Shown: piece after piece, positions 9,618 through 18,224 of the stretch | How the letters are laid out: each line of letters opens with the position of its first letter | Position numbering within the stretch: position 1 is the first letter of the stretch | Source of the DNA: Clostridium grantii DSM 8605 | GTDB lineage: Bacteria > Bacillota > Clostridia > Clostridiales > Clostridiaceae | NCBI RefSeq assembly: GCF_900129965.1 | Contig: NZ_FQXM01000022.1 | Span: forward strand, 7,589 to 71,588 | Length of the DNA: 64,000 bases | Direction of reading: 5' to 3' | Notes under the pieces: model-generated | Database searches by the model: none | What the model saw: the letters and a program-made list of their open reading frames with translations, nothing else | What the model was told of the DNA's origin: nothing | Program-made: the position numbers and the translations under genes

Positions 9618-10529
9618 TTATGAATAAAAGGTAATAAAATCATGAAAAATATTAGTATATTTAGTTTTTGTATCTATTAAATAAAATCCCTTCTTACATA
9701 ATCTTGAAATATTTGATGAGGTAGTATTTCCTATAAGCTCTCCAATATTCTTATAAGTATAATTACAGAAATACCTGGTTAACATCACAAAAAGAGCAGT
9801 ATATTCCCTATTTTTTCTATCATATTTCAGATGAATGTTAAAAGTTTTTTTGTAATAACTTGTTATGAATTTTATTATATCAGCAGGTGTGAAACTTGCA
9901 TTTATCAATGTTGTACCACTTCTATAGTGACTTTTTTTATGATCTAGTTCTTTTATCATTTCAATATCAGTAAACTTGTCGTCTTGGTTCATCATTTTTA
10001 GATATAGTTTCCTAGCCTCAATAATATTAGTGTCAAAAAGTTCAAGAACGTATAAAGGGTTAACTAAATTATTGATATCATTTGTTAAGCCTAAATAAAG
10101 TGGTAAACTAGAGTATTTATACTTTTCGGTTTTATGGGTATATTTTTTTATATCCTTAGGATTTCGGTGAATATATAGTGAAAGATTCTTCATGTATTTA
10201 TCAGTCAAAATAGGCTTATTCTTAAATCTATCATGAAACACATGACCAATTCTTTTATATTTTTTATTATAATAAATAGCATAGGATAGATTAACCGATT
10301 TCATAAATAAGCTTAAATTAGAATTGTTAGAATCAGTTATCAAATGAGCATGAGTTGACATAATACAATAAGCGTATATTATAATAGGATGAATTTTTTT
10401 ATATTTTGCAAGTAGTTCTAAGTATTTTTCTTTATCCATGTTATCTTTAAAAAGTGGACATTCTTTTATACCCTTTACAATAACATGATCTTTACCTGTT
10501 GGACTTATTTTTCTTTCTGTTCGTGACAT
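9618..10529 (-). CDS. REP-associated tyrosine transposase (RAYT-like, Y1_Tnp/IS200-like)
   Basis: A 303-residue HUH-type single-strand DNA nuclease. Seen: the HxH metal motif in MSTHAHLITDS (about 60-70), the catalytic-tyrosine region SYAIYYNKKY, then GHVFHDRFKNKPI and LYIHRNP, the usual RAYT signature. A C-terminal helix-turn-helix-like part carries YKNIGELIGNTTSSNISRLCKKG. The ATG at 10529 follows AAAGGATG at 9 nt; an earlier ATG overlaps that site. Known: RAYTs are usually single-copy, non-mobile genes linked to short palindromic repeats. GGGACGGTTC copies lie on both sides here, in opposite orientation, which fits. A classical IS200/IS605 element is less likely because the protein is about twice IS200 TnpA length. 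Confidence 0.9.
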   Translation of the reverse strand: MSRTERKISPTGKDHVIVKGIKECPLFKDNMDKEKYLELLAKYKKIHPIIIYAYCIMSTHAHLITDSNNSNLSLFMKSVNLSYAIYYNKKYKRIGHVFHDRFKNKPILTDKYMKNLSLYIHRNPKDIKKYTHKTEKYKYSSLPLYLGLTNDINNLVNPLYVLELFDTNIIEARKLYLKMMNQDDKFTDIEMIKELDHKKSHYRSGTTLINASFTPADIIKFITSYYKKTFNIHLKYDRKNREYTALFVMLTRYFCNYTYKNIGELIGNTTSSNISRLCKKGFYLIDTKTKYTNIFHDFITFYS

Positions 10530-10674
10530 ATAAAACATCCTTTCAACAATAATTTTTAATATCTGCTTTTAAATAATTACCATAAAAGTGAAAAATATTC
10601 AATACAGAACTAAAAAAGGTTGAAAATATATAATATTTTATAAAAAAGACATAAAAAAATACGTACAAAAATAC

Positions 10675-10686
10675 GGAACCGTCCCC
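10675..10686 (-). repeat. Inverted copy of the GGGGACGGTTCC repeat
   Basis: The plus strand reads GGAACCGTCCCC, the reverse complement of the repeats at 7884-7947 and 9361-9370. It lies about 150 nt upstream of the RAYT start and directly abuts a gene remnant. Confidence 0.85.
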
Positions 10687-10687
10687 A

Positions 10688-10834
10688 TATTTCCCTGCTA
10701 AGATAGGATATACTGATATGGATGCACTTCAGCAAACAGCAGATCTTGCTTATAAGTATGGATTATTATCTGAAGCTTATGTGATTTCAGAAGATAATGT
10801 AACTTCAAAGTATTGGGAAGAAGCAACTAAATAA
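10688..10834 (+). pseudogene. 3' remnant of a TauA/SsuA/NMT1-type ABC substrate-binding protein gene
   Basis: A 48-codon open frame with no start signal, ending in TAA at 10834. It reads KIGYTDMDALQQTADLAYKY, then GLLSEAYVISEDNVTSKYWEEATK. An M-D-L-Q-TAD-YKYG pattern just before the stop is typical of the C-terminus of the binding proteins of sulfonate, nitrate and pyrimidine-precursor ABC transporters. The rest of the gene is missing and the break coincides with the inverted GGGACGGTTC repeat. A terminator hairpin still follows. The family call rests on this short tail only. Confidence 0.6.
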
Positions 10835-10841
10835 TAAATAA

Positions 10842-10884
10842 AATAAGAATTAGCATAGAGTATTATTCTGTGCTAATTCTTATT
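10842..10884 (+). terminator. Hairpin after the binding-protein remnant
   Basis: Perfect 14-bp stem AATAAGAATTAGCA / TGCTAATTCTTATT with a 15-nt loop. No strong T tail. It is probably the old terminator of the lost gene. Confidence 0.65.
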
Positions 10885-10943
10885 GATGTATAAATTCTAT
10901 ATTTTAGTAAAGGGAAAAAGCATATATCCCTTTGTTATTCTAG

Positions 10944-10969
10944 AGCAATTAATTATATAATTAATTGCT
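10944..10969 (-). terminator. 26-bp perfect palindrome after the sensor kinase gene
   Basis: Arms AGCAATTAATTAT and ATAATTAATTGCT without a spacer, overlapping the last base of the kinase stop codon. A second hairpin (AAAGGGA / TCCCTTT, about 10912-10933) lies beyond it. The palindrome is a probable mRNA 3' end for the minus-strand operon, although T-poor. Confidence 0.55.
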
Positions 10970-12303
10970 TACAAGTAAAAGTTGATTTTAAATTCAACAC
11001 CATTTTCTACATTATAAGCTACTATAGATCCTTTATGAGATTCTATAACTTGTTTTACTATAGCGAGGCCAAGTCCAAATTTACCAGACCTGTCTTTTTT
11101 GTATGGTTGAAAAATAAACATAGGATCTTCTAATTCAAAGAATGAACCATCATTTGAAATGATTATTTCTGATTTATCAGTAACATTCATTTTAATAGAA
11201 ATAGAATTCTTAGCATATCTTAATTGATTTTCAAGGATATTTTCAAAAGCAATAAGAAGAGCTTCTGGGTCACCTTTGATTTCTAGTTCTTTTAACGTTA
11301 GGTTCCAATTCAATTCTGGTCTAACCACCATAAATTTTGATATAAGACTTTTCAATAATCTATCTAATCTAATAAATTCGCGGTTTTCGCTATACTCAAG
11401 AGAATGGCTAAGAGTATTCAATTTTAAAAGTTGAGTGATTCGTCTTTCTAAACGTTCAGCTTCATTTTTTATTACTTCAGCAGCTGATATTTCTGAATCA
11501 ACGCCTACACCATCTAACAAGGATTGAGCATAACCTTTAATTATCATAACAGGGGTTTTTAAATCATGGGAGGTAGATTGCAAAAACTGCCGATCTCTTT
11601 CTTCTGAAATTTTCAATGAATCTCTCATTTTTTCTAGTGCGTTTGCTAAAAGTCCAATTTCATCAGGATCAGTTTTAGGCACTTGTGCATTCCAATTACG
11701 TTTAGCTATTTCTTCGGCAAAGAGTTCTAGTTTTTCAATAGGTTCTGCAATTTTCTTTGCAGTAATTCTAGAAGTGAAGAAACTGATGATGAGAAAAAAT
11801 AGTATAATTATAAATATTTCAATTTGGAATTTGGTTTCTCTTTGACTTGAGGTTAAAAATACTAGAGCACTGCTAGTATCTGCACTCCAATCTATATAGT
11901 AATAATAGGATAGACTATTTTCTTTAACTATACCCTTATTTGAAAGAATTCCATTCTTTATTATTTGAGAAACGATTTTATCAATGAGTTCATTATCACA
12001 ATTTTTGTTCATAAATAAGGATTTGGAGAATTTATTTAAGATAATAGAATAATCTCCACCGTTTTTTTCCATTCTAAAAATAGCAGCATTAAGAGTATCA
12101 TTCATTTCATCTTTTTTTAATGAATTACTATCTAAATTAATTATAACTTCAGCGGAATCTTCTAATTGACTTAATATAAAATTGTCCTTAATATTTTTTA
12201 TTATTGTTATATTAGCAAGAAGAACCATAATAAATAATATCATTATGGTTCTGGTCATTGTACTCCATATTTTCCAACTTATAGATTTGAATTCTTTTTT
12301 CAC
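10969..12303 (-). CDS. Two-component sensor histidine kinase
   Basis: A 444-residue membrane kinase. Membrane helices are at about 15-37 and 160-180, with a ~120-residue outside sensor region between them, then a HAMP domain (about 182-235). The phospho-acceptor histidine is in STSHDLKTPVMIIKGYAQSL (about 247), the N box in ENILENQLRYAKNS (about 360) and the G box in FGLGLAIVKQVIESHKG. A GTG at 12303 follows GGAGTGATATT, which sets the start. It is the last gene of a minus-strand operon after a ferredoxin/FMN-binding protein gene and its partner regulator (12331-12993). The signal sensed is unknown; the context suggests redox or electron-acceptor status. Confidence 0.93.
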   Translation of the reverse strand: MKKEFKSISWKIWSTMTRTIMILFIMVLLANITIIKNIKDNFILSQLEDSAEVIINLDSNSLKKDEMNDTLNAAIFRMEKNGGDYSIILNKFSKSLFMNKNCDNELIDKIVSQIIKNGILSNKGIVKENSLSYYYYIDWSADTSSALVFLTSSQRETKFQIEIFIIILFFLIISFFTSRITAKKIAEPIEKLELFAEEIAKRNWNAQVPKTDPDEIGLLANALEKMRDSLKISEERDRQFLQSTSHDLKTPVMIIKGYAQSLLDGVGVDSEISAAEVIKNEAERLERRITQLLKLNTLSHSLEYSENREFIRLDRLLKSLISKFMVVRPELNWNLTLKELEIKGDPEALLIAFENILENQLRYAKNSISIKMNVTDKSEIIISNDGSFFELEDPMFIFQPYKKDRSGKFGLGLAIVKQVIESHKGSIVAYNVENGVEFKINFYL

Positions 12304-12330
12304 AATATCACTCCATATAGTAAGCTATTA

Positions 12331-12993
12331 TCACTTTATTTTCAGGATATATCCATATCCATAAACAGCCTCTAAAGGCAATTCAGGAACTTTTTTTCTT
12401 AGGCGCCTAAGGGTATCATCTACAACACGCTCAGATCCGAAGTAATCAGTTCCCCAAACTGTATCGATAATTTCAGTTCTACCAACAGCTTTGCCTTTAT
12501 TAGATATTAAAAATTCTAATATATCATATTCTTTTACTGTTAGGACCGTTTCTTCATCGTTGCTAAGGATAATCCTTTTTTGTCGATTAAAAATACAAGA
12601 GCCTAGTAGGATTTTATTTTCACTTAAGGAGGTCTTGTTTTTTTTCAAAAGACGATTAACTCTTAAAACTAATTCACGTGGAAGAAAAGGTTTAGGTAAA
12701 TAATCATCACTACCCATTTCTAGGCCAAGTACCCTATCTAATTCTGCACTTCGAGCAGACATGAATATAACTGGACATTCTGGGTTATTACTTTTGATTT
12801 CTTTAATTAAAGCATAGCCATCTATACCAGGAAGCATAATATCAAGAACCCATAGATCGGGTTCTTCTATAATAGCTTTTTTCGCAAGTAATCCGTCATA
12901 GAAAGGAGTAACATCATATTCGGCATTTACAAGGTAAGATACTAATAAATTACTAAGAGATTTTTCATCTTCTACTAAAAATATTTTTTTCAT
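12331..12993 (-). CDS. OmpR/PhoB-family response regulator
   Basis: A 220-residue DNA-binding regulator. The receiver domain (about 1-115) has the acidic pocket VEDEK, the phospho-acceptor Asp in LWVLDIMLPGIDG (about 52) and the lysine in SDDYLPKPF. The winged-helix output domain (about 125-220) contains VLTVKEYDILEFL and RVVDDTLRRLRKKV. The ATG at 12993 follows AGTGGTG at 8 nt. It starts only 17 nt after the FMN-binding protein gene and is followed 27 nt later by the kinase gene, so the three are co-transcribed. Confidence 0.95.
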   Translation of the reverse strand: MKKIFLVEDEKSLSNLLVSYLVNAEYDVTPFYDGLLAKKAIIEEPDLWVLDIMLPGIDGYALIKEIKSNNPECPVIFMSARSAELDRVLGLEMGSDDYLPKPFLPRELVLRVNRLLKKNKTSLSENKILLGSCIFNRQKRIILSNDEETVLTVKEYDILEFLISNKGKAVGRTEIIDTVWGTDYFGSERVVDDTLRRLRKKVPELPLEAVYGYGYILKIK

Positions 12994-13010
12994 ACAAAAC
13001 ACCACTTTTT

Positions 13011-14231
13011 CTATTTTGCTTTTTCTAATGCATCAATTACAGCATCTCTAATTCCTATAGAAGAATAAGTTGCACCACTAACTAAATCAACATCGGTACT
13101 TTGTGATTCAATAATGCTATCAGGTATGGTATTGTTAGCTCTATTAAACCATTTTGCATCATCCACATGATCTATTACTTCTATAGATATAATTTGTTGA
13201 TTCTTAATAATTACTTCTACAGTCATATTACCTCTAAACCCTTTACCAGTACCTGTGTAAGTACCATCATCTATTCCTTCTGCATCCCCTAATTCATCTA
13301 AAGTCTCAGCAATTTCACTTTCTATTACTGGTGCTTCTTCTGAGGCAGAAGAATTATTATCATTTGAGGTAGAGTCAGAATTAGAGCTATCCGTTGTTTC
13401 AGAAGTTACACTATCTGTAATTTCAATAGAACTATTAGAGTCTATATCAGAATTAGTTTTTTCTAATATACTAGTTCCATTAAAAATATTATACATTAAG
13501 ACAACTATAATTAAAACCAAAGCTGCTATAAGTATTGAAAAATATTTTTTTGATTCATTTTTTGTTAGCTTCATTTTCCCAAAAGTAAGAGTGTTTTCAA
13601 CAGGACAAGCAGTAATACATTGAAAACAATTAATACATTGAGCAGATCTTAAGTTATTGCATTTAGAAACTTCAATATTCATTGGACAAGCTTTATCACA
13701 TTTTTTACAGCTTATACATTTAGATTGGTTTCGCTTGATAGTAATAGGTCTAAGAAGACTCATTAAACCATATTTAGCACCCTCAGTACATAAATAATTA
13801 CAAAAAGGTCTCTCAAAGAATAATGATATTAATGCAAAGAAAAAGATAACAACAATTGAACTAAGAATAACCATATTTCCTAATAATAGATTTTGAAAAT
13901 TTGCTCTAGGATCAAATGACATTATAGTAAAAATCAAGTCTGTTCCAATAAGCGTAATAAGTATAAACATTATATATCTAGTGAATTTTAAAAATTTTTG
14001 AATGGATTTTGGCATTTTTCTTTTTTTGATTCCTAAAAGCAAGCCGGTTTTACTGAATATATCCTGAATAAATCCAAAAGGACAAATCCATCCACAGTAG
14101 AATACCCCAGATAAAAAAGTTAATCCTAAAACAACTAAAAGTGTTACTCTAAAGTTAATAAAAAATGAGATTGATGTTAAAATTAAACATAAGGATTGTA
14201 CTATAAAACGATATTTTTGTATTTTTTTCAT
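13011..14231 (-). CDS. Membrane ferredoxin fused to FMN-binding domain (NapH/NosR-like)
   Basis: A 406-residue membrane redox protein. The N-terminal half has about five membrane helices and cysteine pairs in GWICPFGF and FCNYLCTEG, typical of NapH/NosR-like membrane ferredoxins. Two 4Fe-4S motifs follow: CISCKKCDKACP (about 169-180) and CINCFQCITACP (about 201-212). After one more helix (about 232-252) comes a Ser/Thr/Asp-rich linker, then an FMN_bind domain (about 318-404) ending in DLVSGATYSS. The SGAT threonine (about 389) matches the site where ApbE attaches FMN covalently. Inferred: electrons pass from the cell interior through Fe-S clusters to an outside flavin. No apbE lies in the window. 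It heads the operon with a two-component system. Confidence 0.88.
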   Translation of the reverse strand: MKKIQKYRFIVQSLCLILTSISFFINFRVTLLVVLGLTFLSGVFYCGWICPFGFIQDIFSKTGLLLGIKKRKMPKSIQKFLKFTRYIMFILITLIGTDLIFTIMSFDPRANFQNLLLGNMVILSSIVVIFFFALISLFFERPFCNYLCTEGAKYGLMSLLRPITIKRNQSKCISCKKCDKACPMNIEVSKCNNLRSAQCINCFQCITACPVENTLTFGKMKLTKNESKKYFSILIAALVLIIVVLMYNIFNGTSILEKTNSDIDSNSSIEITDSVTSETTDSSNSDSTSNDNNSSASEEAPVIESEIAETLDELGDAEGIDDGTYTGTGKGFRGNMTVEVIIKNQQIISIEVIDHVDDAKWFNRANNTIPDSIIESQSTDVDLVSGATYSSIGIRDAVIDALEKAK

Positions 14232-14485
14232 GAAATCATTCCTTTCAAATGCAAAATATAATAGAATTATGAGTTTATATCAAAATTCTTATAAGAAACT
14301 ATTTATTGATACTATTATAAGTTTATAGTTGAAATCAATCTACCATAAAGTCATGGGAAATTTGTGGGATAGTTGTGTGAAAAATATAAGTTAGAATTAA
14401 TAAATTATATGGACACAAGTAAACAATAATAATAGTCAAATACCACATTATCAAAAAATAAATGTATATTTTATTAAATTAATAA

Positions 14486-14514
14486 TTGACAAAGACATAA
14501 AAACACAATATAAT
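14486..14514 (+). promoter_or_regulatory. Consensus sigma-A promoter of the ammonium transporter gene
   Basis: TTGACA at 14486-14491, 17-nt spacer, TATAAT at 14509-14514. It leaves a leader of roughly 130 nt before the amt start, with a small GATAAAAC/GTTTTATC stem at about 14588-14617. The rest of the 422-nt gap shows nothing else. Confidence 0.85.
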
Positions 14515-14653
14515 AGAAAACAAGAAAAGGAATTATTAAATTATTAATAAAAACCGAATTAAATTATTGAATTGATATCAATGTGAAGATAAAACAAATA
14601 AACAGATAAGTTTTATCCATTATCAATTTAAAAATCAAAAGGGGGACGTACAA

Positions 14654-15919
14654 ATGGAATTAACAAATTTAAGTATGGCAATTGATAACATGTGGGTGTT
14701 AGTGGCAACAGCGTTGGTATTCTTCATGCAAGCAGGTTTTGCAATGGTAGAGACAGGATTTACAAGAGCAAAAAATGCTTCAAATATTATTATGAAGAAT
14801 TTAATGGATTTTGCAGTTGGGTCTTTAATTTATTGGATAATAGGTTTCGTAATTATGTTTGGGGTTGATAAAGCAGGAATAATAGGAACAGGAAGTTTAT
14901 TTTCAACAGGAAGTTTTGAACACTTAGGATTAGGAATTCCAGTTTCAACTTTTTTAATATTCCAAACTGTATTCTGTGCTACGGCTGCTACCATAGTTTC
15001 AGGTGCAATGGCTGAGAGAACTAAATTTAAGTCATATTTAATATACAGTTTCTTCATTAGTGCAATTATATATCCTGTAGTTGGCCATTGGATTTGGGGT
15101 GGCGGTTGGTTAGCATCAATGGGATTTCATGACTTTGCCGGGTCTACAGTTGTTCACTCAGTTGGAGGTTGGGCAGCAGTAGTTGGAGCTAGCATTATTG
15201 GACCAAGAGTAGGTAAGTACGGAAAAAATGGAGAAGTTAATACAATTTCTGCACATAATATTACATTAGGAGCTTTAGGAGTATTTATACTTTGGTTTGG
15301 ATGGTTTGGATTTAACCCTGGTTCCACTTTATCAGGAATGGCTTTTGAATCAACAGGTCATATATTTATAACAACAAACTTAGCTGCTTCAATGGGTGCT
15401 GTTGTTGCAATGGCAATCACTTGGATAAAAAATGGAAAACCAGATGTAGGATTTACATTAAATGGGGCTTTGGCGGGCTTAGTAGGAATAACAGCAGGTT
15501 GTGATATAGTAAGTCCTGCAGGAGCTGTTGCTATAGGTTTAATTGCTGGATTTGTAGTAGTATTTGGGGCAGAATTCATTGAGAGAAAATTAAAAATTGA
15601 TGATCCAGTTGGGGCTGTAGCGGTTCACGGTTTATGTGGTGCTGTAGGAACATTAATGGTAGGTGTATTTGCTACTGAAGGTGGATTACTTTATGGTGGT
15701 GGAGCTGGATTATTAGGGGTACAAGCAACAGGCGTTTTGGCAGTAGCAGCTTGGACTATTGGAACAGCTTTCGTATTATTTAAAGTTATAGATTTAACAG
15801 TAGGTTTGAGAGTATCTGAAAGAGAAGAAGTAGTGGGACTTGATATAGAAGAACATGGAACATCAGCTTATCCTTGTTTTTATACAAAAGCAAAAGGAAA
15901 TACTTCACCGCAAGAATAA
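14654..15919 (+). CDS. amt: Ammonium transporter (Amt/MEP/Rh family)
   Basis: A 421-residue membrane channel with about eleven helices that takes up ammonium. Seen: the first helix MWVLVATALVFFMQAGFAMVE with the family ETG motif, DFAVGSLIYW, the conserved Asp before GSTVVHSVGGWAA (pore His about 170), GWFGFNPGS, and the second pore His in GAVAVHGLCGAVGTL (about 323). Length is normal. The start follows AAAGGGGGACG. It has its own promoter and terminator; no PII (glnK) gene is adjacent, unlike many bacterial amt loci. The function is secure; regulation by nitrogen is assumed, not seen. Confidence 0.96.
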   Translation: MELTNLSMAIDNMWVLVATALVFFMQAGFAMVETGFTRAKNASNIIMKNLMDFAVGSLIYWIIGFVIMFGVDKAGIIGTGSLFSTGSFEHLGLGIPVSTFLIFQTVFCATAATIVSGAMAERTKFKSYLIYSFFISAIIYPVVGHWIWGGGWLASMGFHDFAGSTVVHSVGGWAAVVGASIIGPRVGKYGKNGEVNTISAHNITLGALGVFILWFGWFGFNPGSTLSGMAFESTGHIFITTNLAASMGAVVAMAITWIKNGKPDVGFTLNGALAGLVGITAGCDIVSPAGAVAIGLIAGFVVVFGAEFIERKLKIDDPVGAVAVHGLCGAVGTLMVGVFATEGGLLYGGGAGLLGVQATGVLAVAAWTIGTAFVLFKVIDLTVGLRVSEREEVVGLDIEEHGTSAYPCFYTKAKGNTSPQE

Positions 15920-15929
15920 TGAAATAATT

Positions 15930-15965
15930 AACAGCAGACTTTAAAGTTTGCTGTTTTTTTTTATT
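15930..15965 (+). terminator. Terminator of amt
   Basis: AACAGCA..ACTTTAAAGT..TGCTGTT hairpin followed by a run of Ts. Confidence 0.9.
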
Positions 15966-15991
15966 TTTCAATGTATTGTTGGAGTGCATAA

Positions 15992-16096
15992 TATAGGAAT
16001 CCTACTGTGAAACTTAATTTATATTTATACAAAATCTTCATCTTTTAAGGAGGGTTGGACACCTATAAATTAATAGTTGAAGTGGTATGTGTATAT
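15992..16096. repeat. Diverged copy B of a stem-loop repeat (see 25847-25894)
   Basis: The left arm TATAGGAATCCTAC is followed by TGTGAAACTTAAT, as in the copy near 25.85 kb. An imperfect right arm GTTGGACACCTATA is at 16055-16068. The segment AATAGTTGAA, which is inside the loop of the other copy, lies beyond the right arm here (16072-16081). The remaining ~310-nt gap before the exchanger gene shows nothing else I can name. Confidence 0.55.
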
Positions 16097-16229
16097 ATTA
16101 AAAATTATTAAACTTAATAATAGATTTATTTATCTAAATAGGATACAATAATTAGTAAATGCTTATTAATTAATATAAAAATATATTTATATTAATTAAA
16201 AATATATAAATTAGGGAAGAAGGAATAAC

Positions 16230-17237
16230 ATGGACAAAATTTTATATTCTACTTTAAATGAACTATCTTTATTACCTATAATGCTTATATTTGTTATAAG
16301 CTTAGTTACTCTTAGCAAAGGTGCAGATATTCTAGTTGATGAAGCTGTAAGTCTTTCACTTCAATGGGGTATACCAAAAATGATTATTGGAGCGACAATT
16401 GTTAGTTTGGGGACGACCTTGCCAGAAGCAACTGTTTCAGTATTCGCAGCTTTAAATGGCAATCCAGACTTAGCATTAGGAAATGCAATTGGCTCAATTA
16501 TTACAGATACAGGATTGATATTAGGAGTAGCAGCATTAATAGGGACTTTGCCTATTGATAGAAAAACTATTAATCACCAAGGAAGATTACAACTAGGTTC
16601 AGTTATTTTATTAGCTTTTTTAAGTTTACCTTTTTTATCAAAAGGATCTGATGGGGTAATTACTCAATGGATGGGTATTCTATTTATTGCTTTATTAATA
16701 ACTTATATTTTTACTACAATAAAATGGGCAAAAGAAGCAAATGATGGAATAGCAATGGAATTAGAAGTGGGTAATAGTTCTGTCTTCTTTCAAATAATTA
16801 AATTAGTATTAGGGATTATTTTAGTTATTCTTTCTTCAAAAGTCTTAATTCCTAGTGTTGAAATAGCAGCAATACGTGTGGGTATACCACAAAGTATTAT
16901 TGCAGCCACTTTAGTCGCTTTTGGAACAAGCCTACCTGAACTGGTAACGGCTATAGCATCTGTTAGAAAAGGACATGGAGAATTAGCTATTGGAAATATT
17001 ATTGGTGCAGATATTTTAAACGTTTTGTTTGTTGTGGGCAGTGCAGCAGCAGTTACTAAAAAAGGGCTTCTTGTACCAATTCATTTTTATCAATTGCAAA
17101 TACCTACAATGTTAATTGTAGTAATAGCTTTTCGTATTTTTGCTAAGAATAAAAACAAATCTATAACAAAAATAGAAGGATTATTTCTTTTAGGAATTTA
17201 TTGTACATATCTAGTTCTTAATTATGTTTTAATATAA
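16230..17237 (+). CDS. CaCA-family Ca2+/Na+ (or H+) exchanger, YrbG-like
   Basis: A 335-residue protein with about ten membrane helices. The two alpha repeats that form the cation pathway are clear: GATIVSLGTTLPEATVSVFA with GNAIGSIITDTGLILG (about 54-100), and AATLVAFGTSLPELVTAIAS with GNIIGADILNVLFV (about 228-275). Both keep the acidic residue of the (G)TSLPE motif. Known: such proteins exchange Ca2+ for Na+ or H+. The start follows AAGAAGGAATAAC. The LysR gene is 49 nt downstream in the same direction, possibly co-transcribed. Confidence 0.93.
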   Translation: MDKILYSTLNELSLLPIMLIFVISLVTLSKGADILVDEAVSLSLQWGIPKMIIGATIVSLGTTLPEATVSVFAALNGNPDLALGNAIGSIITDTGLILGVAALIGTLPIDRKTINHQGRLQLGSVILLAFLSLPFLSKGSDGVITQWMGILFIALLITYIFTTIKWAKEANDGIAMELEVGNSSVFFQIIKLVLGIILVILSSKVLIPSVEIAAIRVGIPQSIIAATLVAFGTSLPELVTAIASVRKGHGELAIGNIIGADILNVLFVVGSAAAVTKKGLLVPIHFYQLQIPTMLIVVIAFRIFAKNKNKSITKIEGLFLLGIYCTYLVLNYVLI

Positions 17238-17286
17238 TTATTGTTGAAAGCATAATTAAGAAAATTATAGAAAGGGATGAGTTACT

Positions 17287-18168
17287 ATGGAGTTAAGACA
17301 ATTAGAATATTTTCAGATGGTTTGTAAATTAAAAAATATTACACGAGCAGCTGAAAAGTTACATGTTTCTCAACCTTCTATAACTAACTCAATAAAAAAT
17401 TTGGAAAATGAGTTAGGTGTTAATCTTCTTGATAGAAGTAATAAACAAATATGTATTACCAATGAGGGTGAAATTTTTCTAAAGAGAATAGAAGATATTT
17501 TAAGACTAGTAGATAACACTACTTCAGAAATGAAGGATTATGGAAAGAAAAAAAAGGGCTTGTTAAGAATCGGGGTTCCACCTATGATTGGGACTTTTTT
17601 ATTTCCTAGAATTTTTTTTGAATTTAGAGATATATATTCAGAAATACAACTCCAAATTATCGAAAAAGGTTCAATTGAAACGAGAAATATGATTGAAAAT
17701 AATGAACTTGATTTAGCAATTATTATAATTCCTGAAAAATATGAAGATTTGGATGTATTACCAATACTAAAAAGTGAAATTTTAATTTGCTTTAGTAATG
17801 ATCATTTTTTAAATAGGAAAACTGAACTTAATATTGAAGATATAAAAAATGAACCTATAATAATGCTAAAAGAGGGTTTTTATCATAGACAAAAAATCTT
17901 AGATTATTTTCACCAATATAAAATTGAACCAAATATAATTTTATCTTCAAATCAATTAGAAACCATTAAAAGTATAGTTTCTAATGGTTCTGGAATTTCT
18001 TTTTTAATGAAAGAAATAATTGAAAATGACGAAAGGATAGCCAGTAGGGAATTAAATAAAGTTTTGAATATCAATATAGGACTTGTATGGAAAAAAGATA
18101 GATATATGTCTAATGCATCTAAAACCTTTATAGAGTTTATTTTAAAATCTTATAACGATAATATATAG
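17287..18168 (+). CDS. LysR-family transcriptional regulator
   Basis: A 293-residue regulator. The N-terminal winged helix-turn-helix (about 1-60) reads MELRQLEYFQMVCKLKNITR and AEKLHVSQPSITNSIKNLE, the canonical LysR start. The C-terminal effector-binding domain (about 90-293) includes LRIGVPPMIGTFLFP. The ATG at 17287 follows AAAGGGATGAG. The target and coinducer cannot be read from the sequence; the exchanger gene upstream and the convergent malic enzyme gene are candidates only by position. Confidence 0.95.
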   Translation: MELRQLEYFQMVCKLKNITRAAEKLHVSQPSITNSIKNLENELGVNLLDRSNKQICITNEGEIFLKRIEDILRLVDNTTSEMKDYGKKKKGLLRIGVPPMIGTFLFPRIFFEFRDIYSEIQLQIIEKGSIETRNMIENNELDLAIIIIPEKYEDLDVLPILKSEILICFSNDHFLNRKTELNIEDIKNEPIIMLKEGFYHRQKILDYFHQYKIEPNIILSSNQLETIKSIVSNGSGISFLMKEIIENDERIASRELNKVLNINIGLVWKKDRYMSNASKTFIEFILKSYNDNI

Positions 18169-18187
18169 AAATCTGTTACTTATATAG

Positions 18188-18224
18188 AAACAAAGGAATC
18201 CTAACTCATAGGATTCCCTTTGTT
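18188..18224. terminator. Bidirectional terminator between lysR-type gene and malic enzyme gene
   Basis: Stem AAACAAAGGAATCCTA / TAGGATTCC-TTTGTTT with a 5-nt loop between two convergent genes. Confidence 0.88.

Noticed and set aside
9618..10529. Complete IS200/IS605 insertion sequence
   Set aside because: The protein is RAYT-length (303 residues), there is no TnpB, and no terminal hairpin pair typical of IS200 was found next to the gene.
14520..14653. ANTAR-type or riboswitch leader of amt
   Set aside because: Only one weak GATAAAAC/GTTTTATC stem; no paired hexaloop hairpins and no known aptamer motif.
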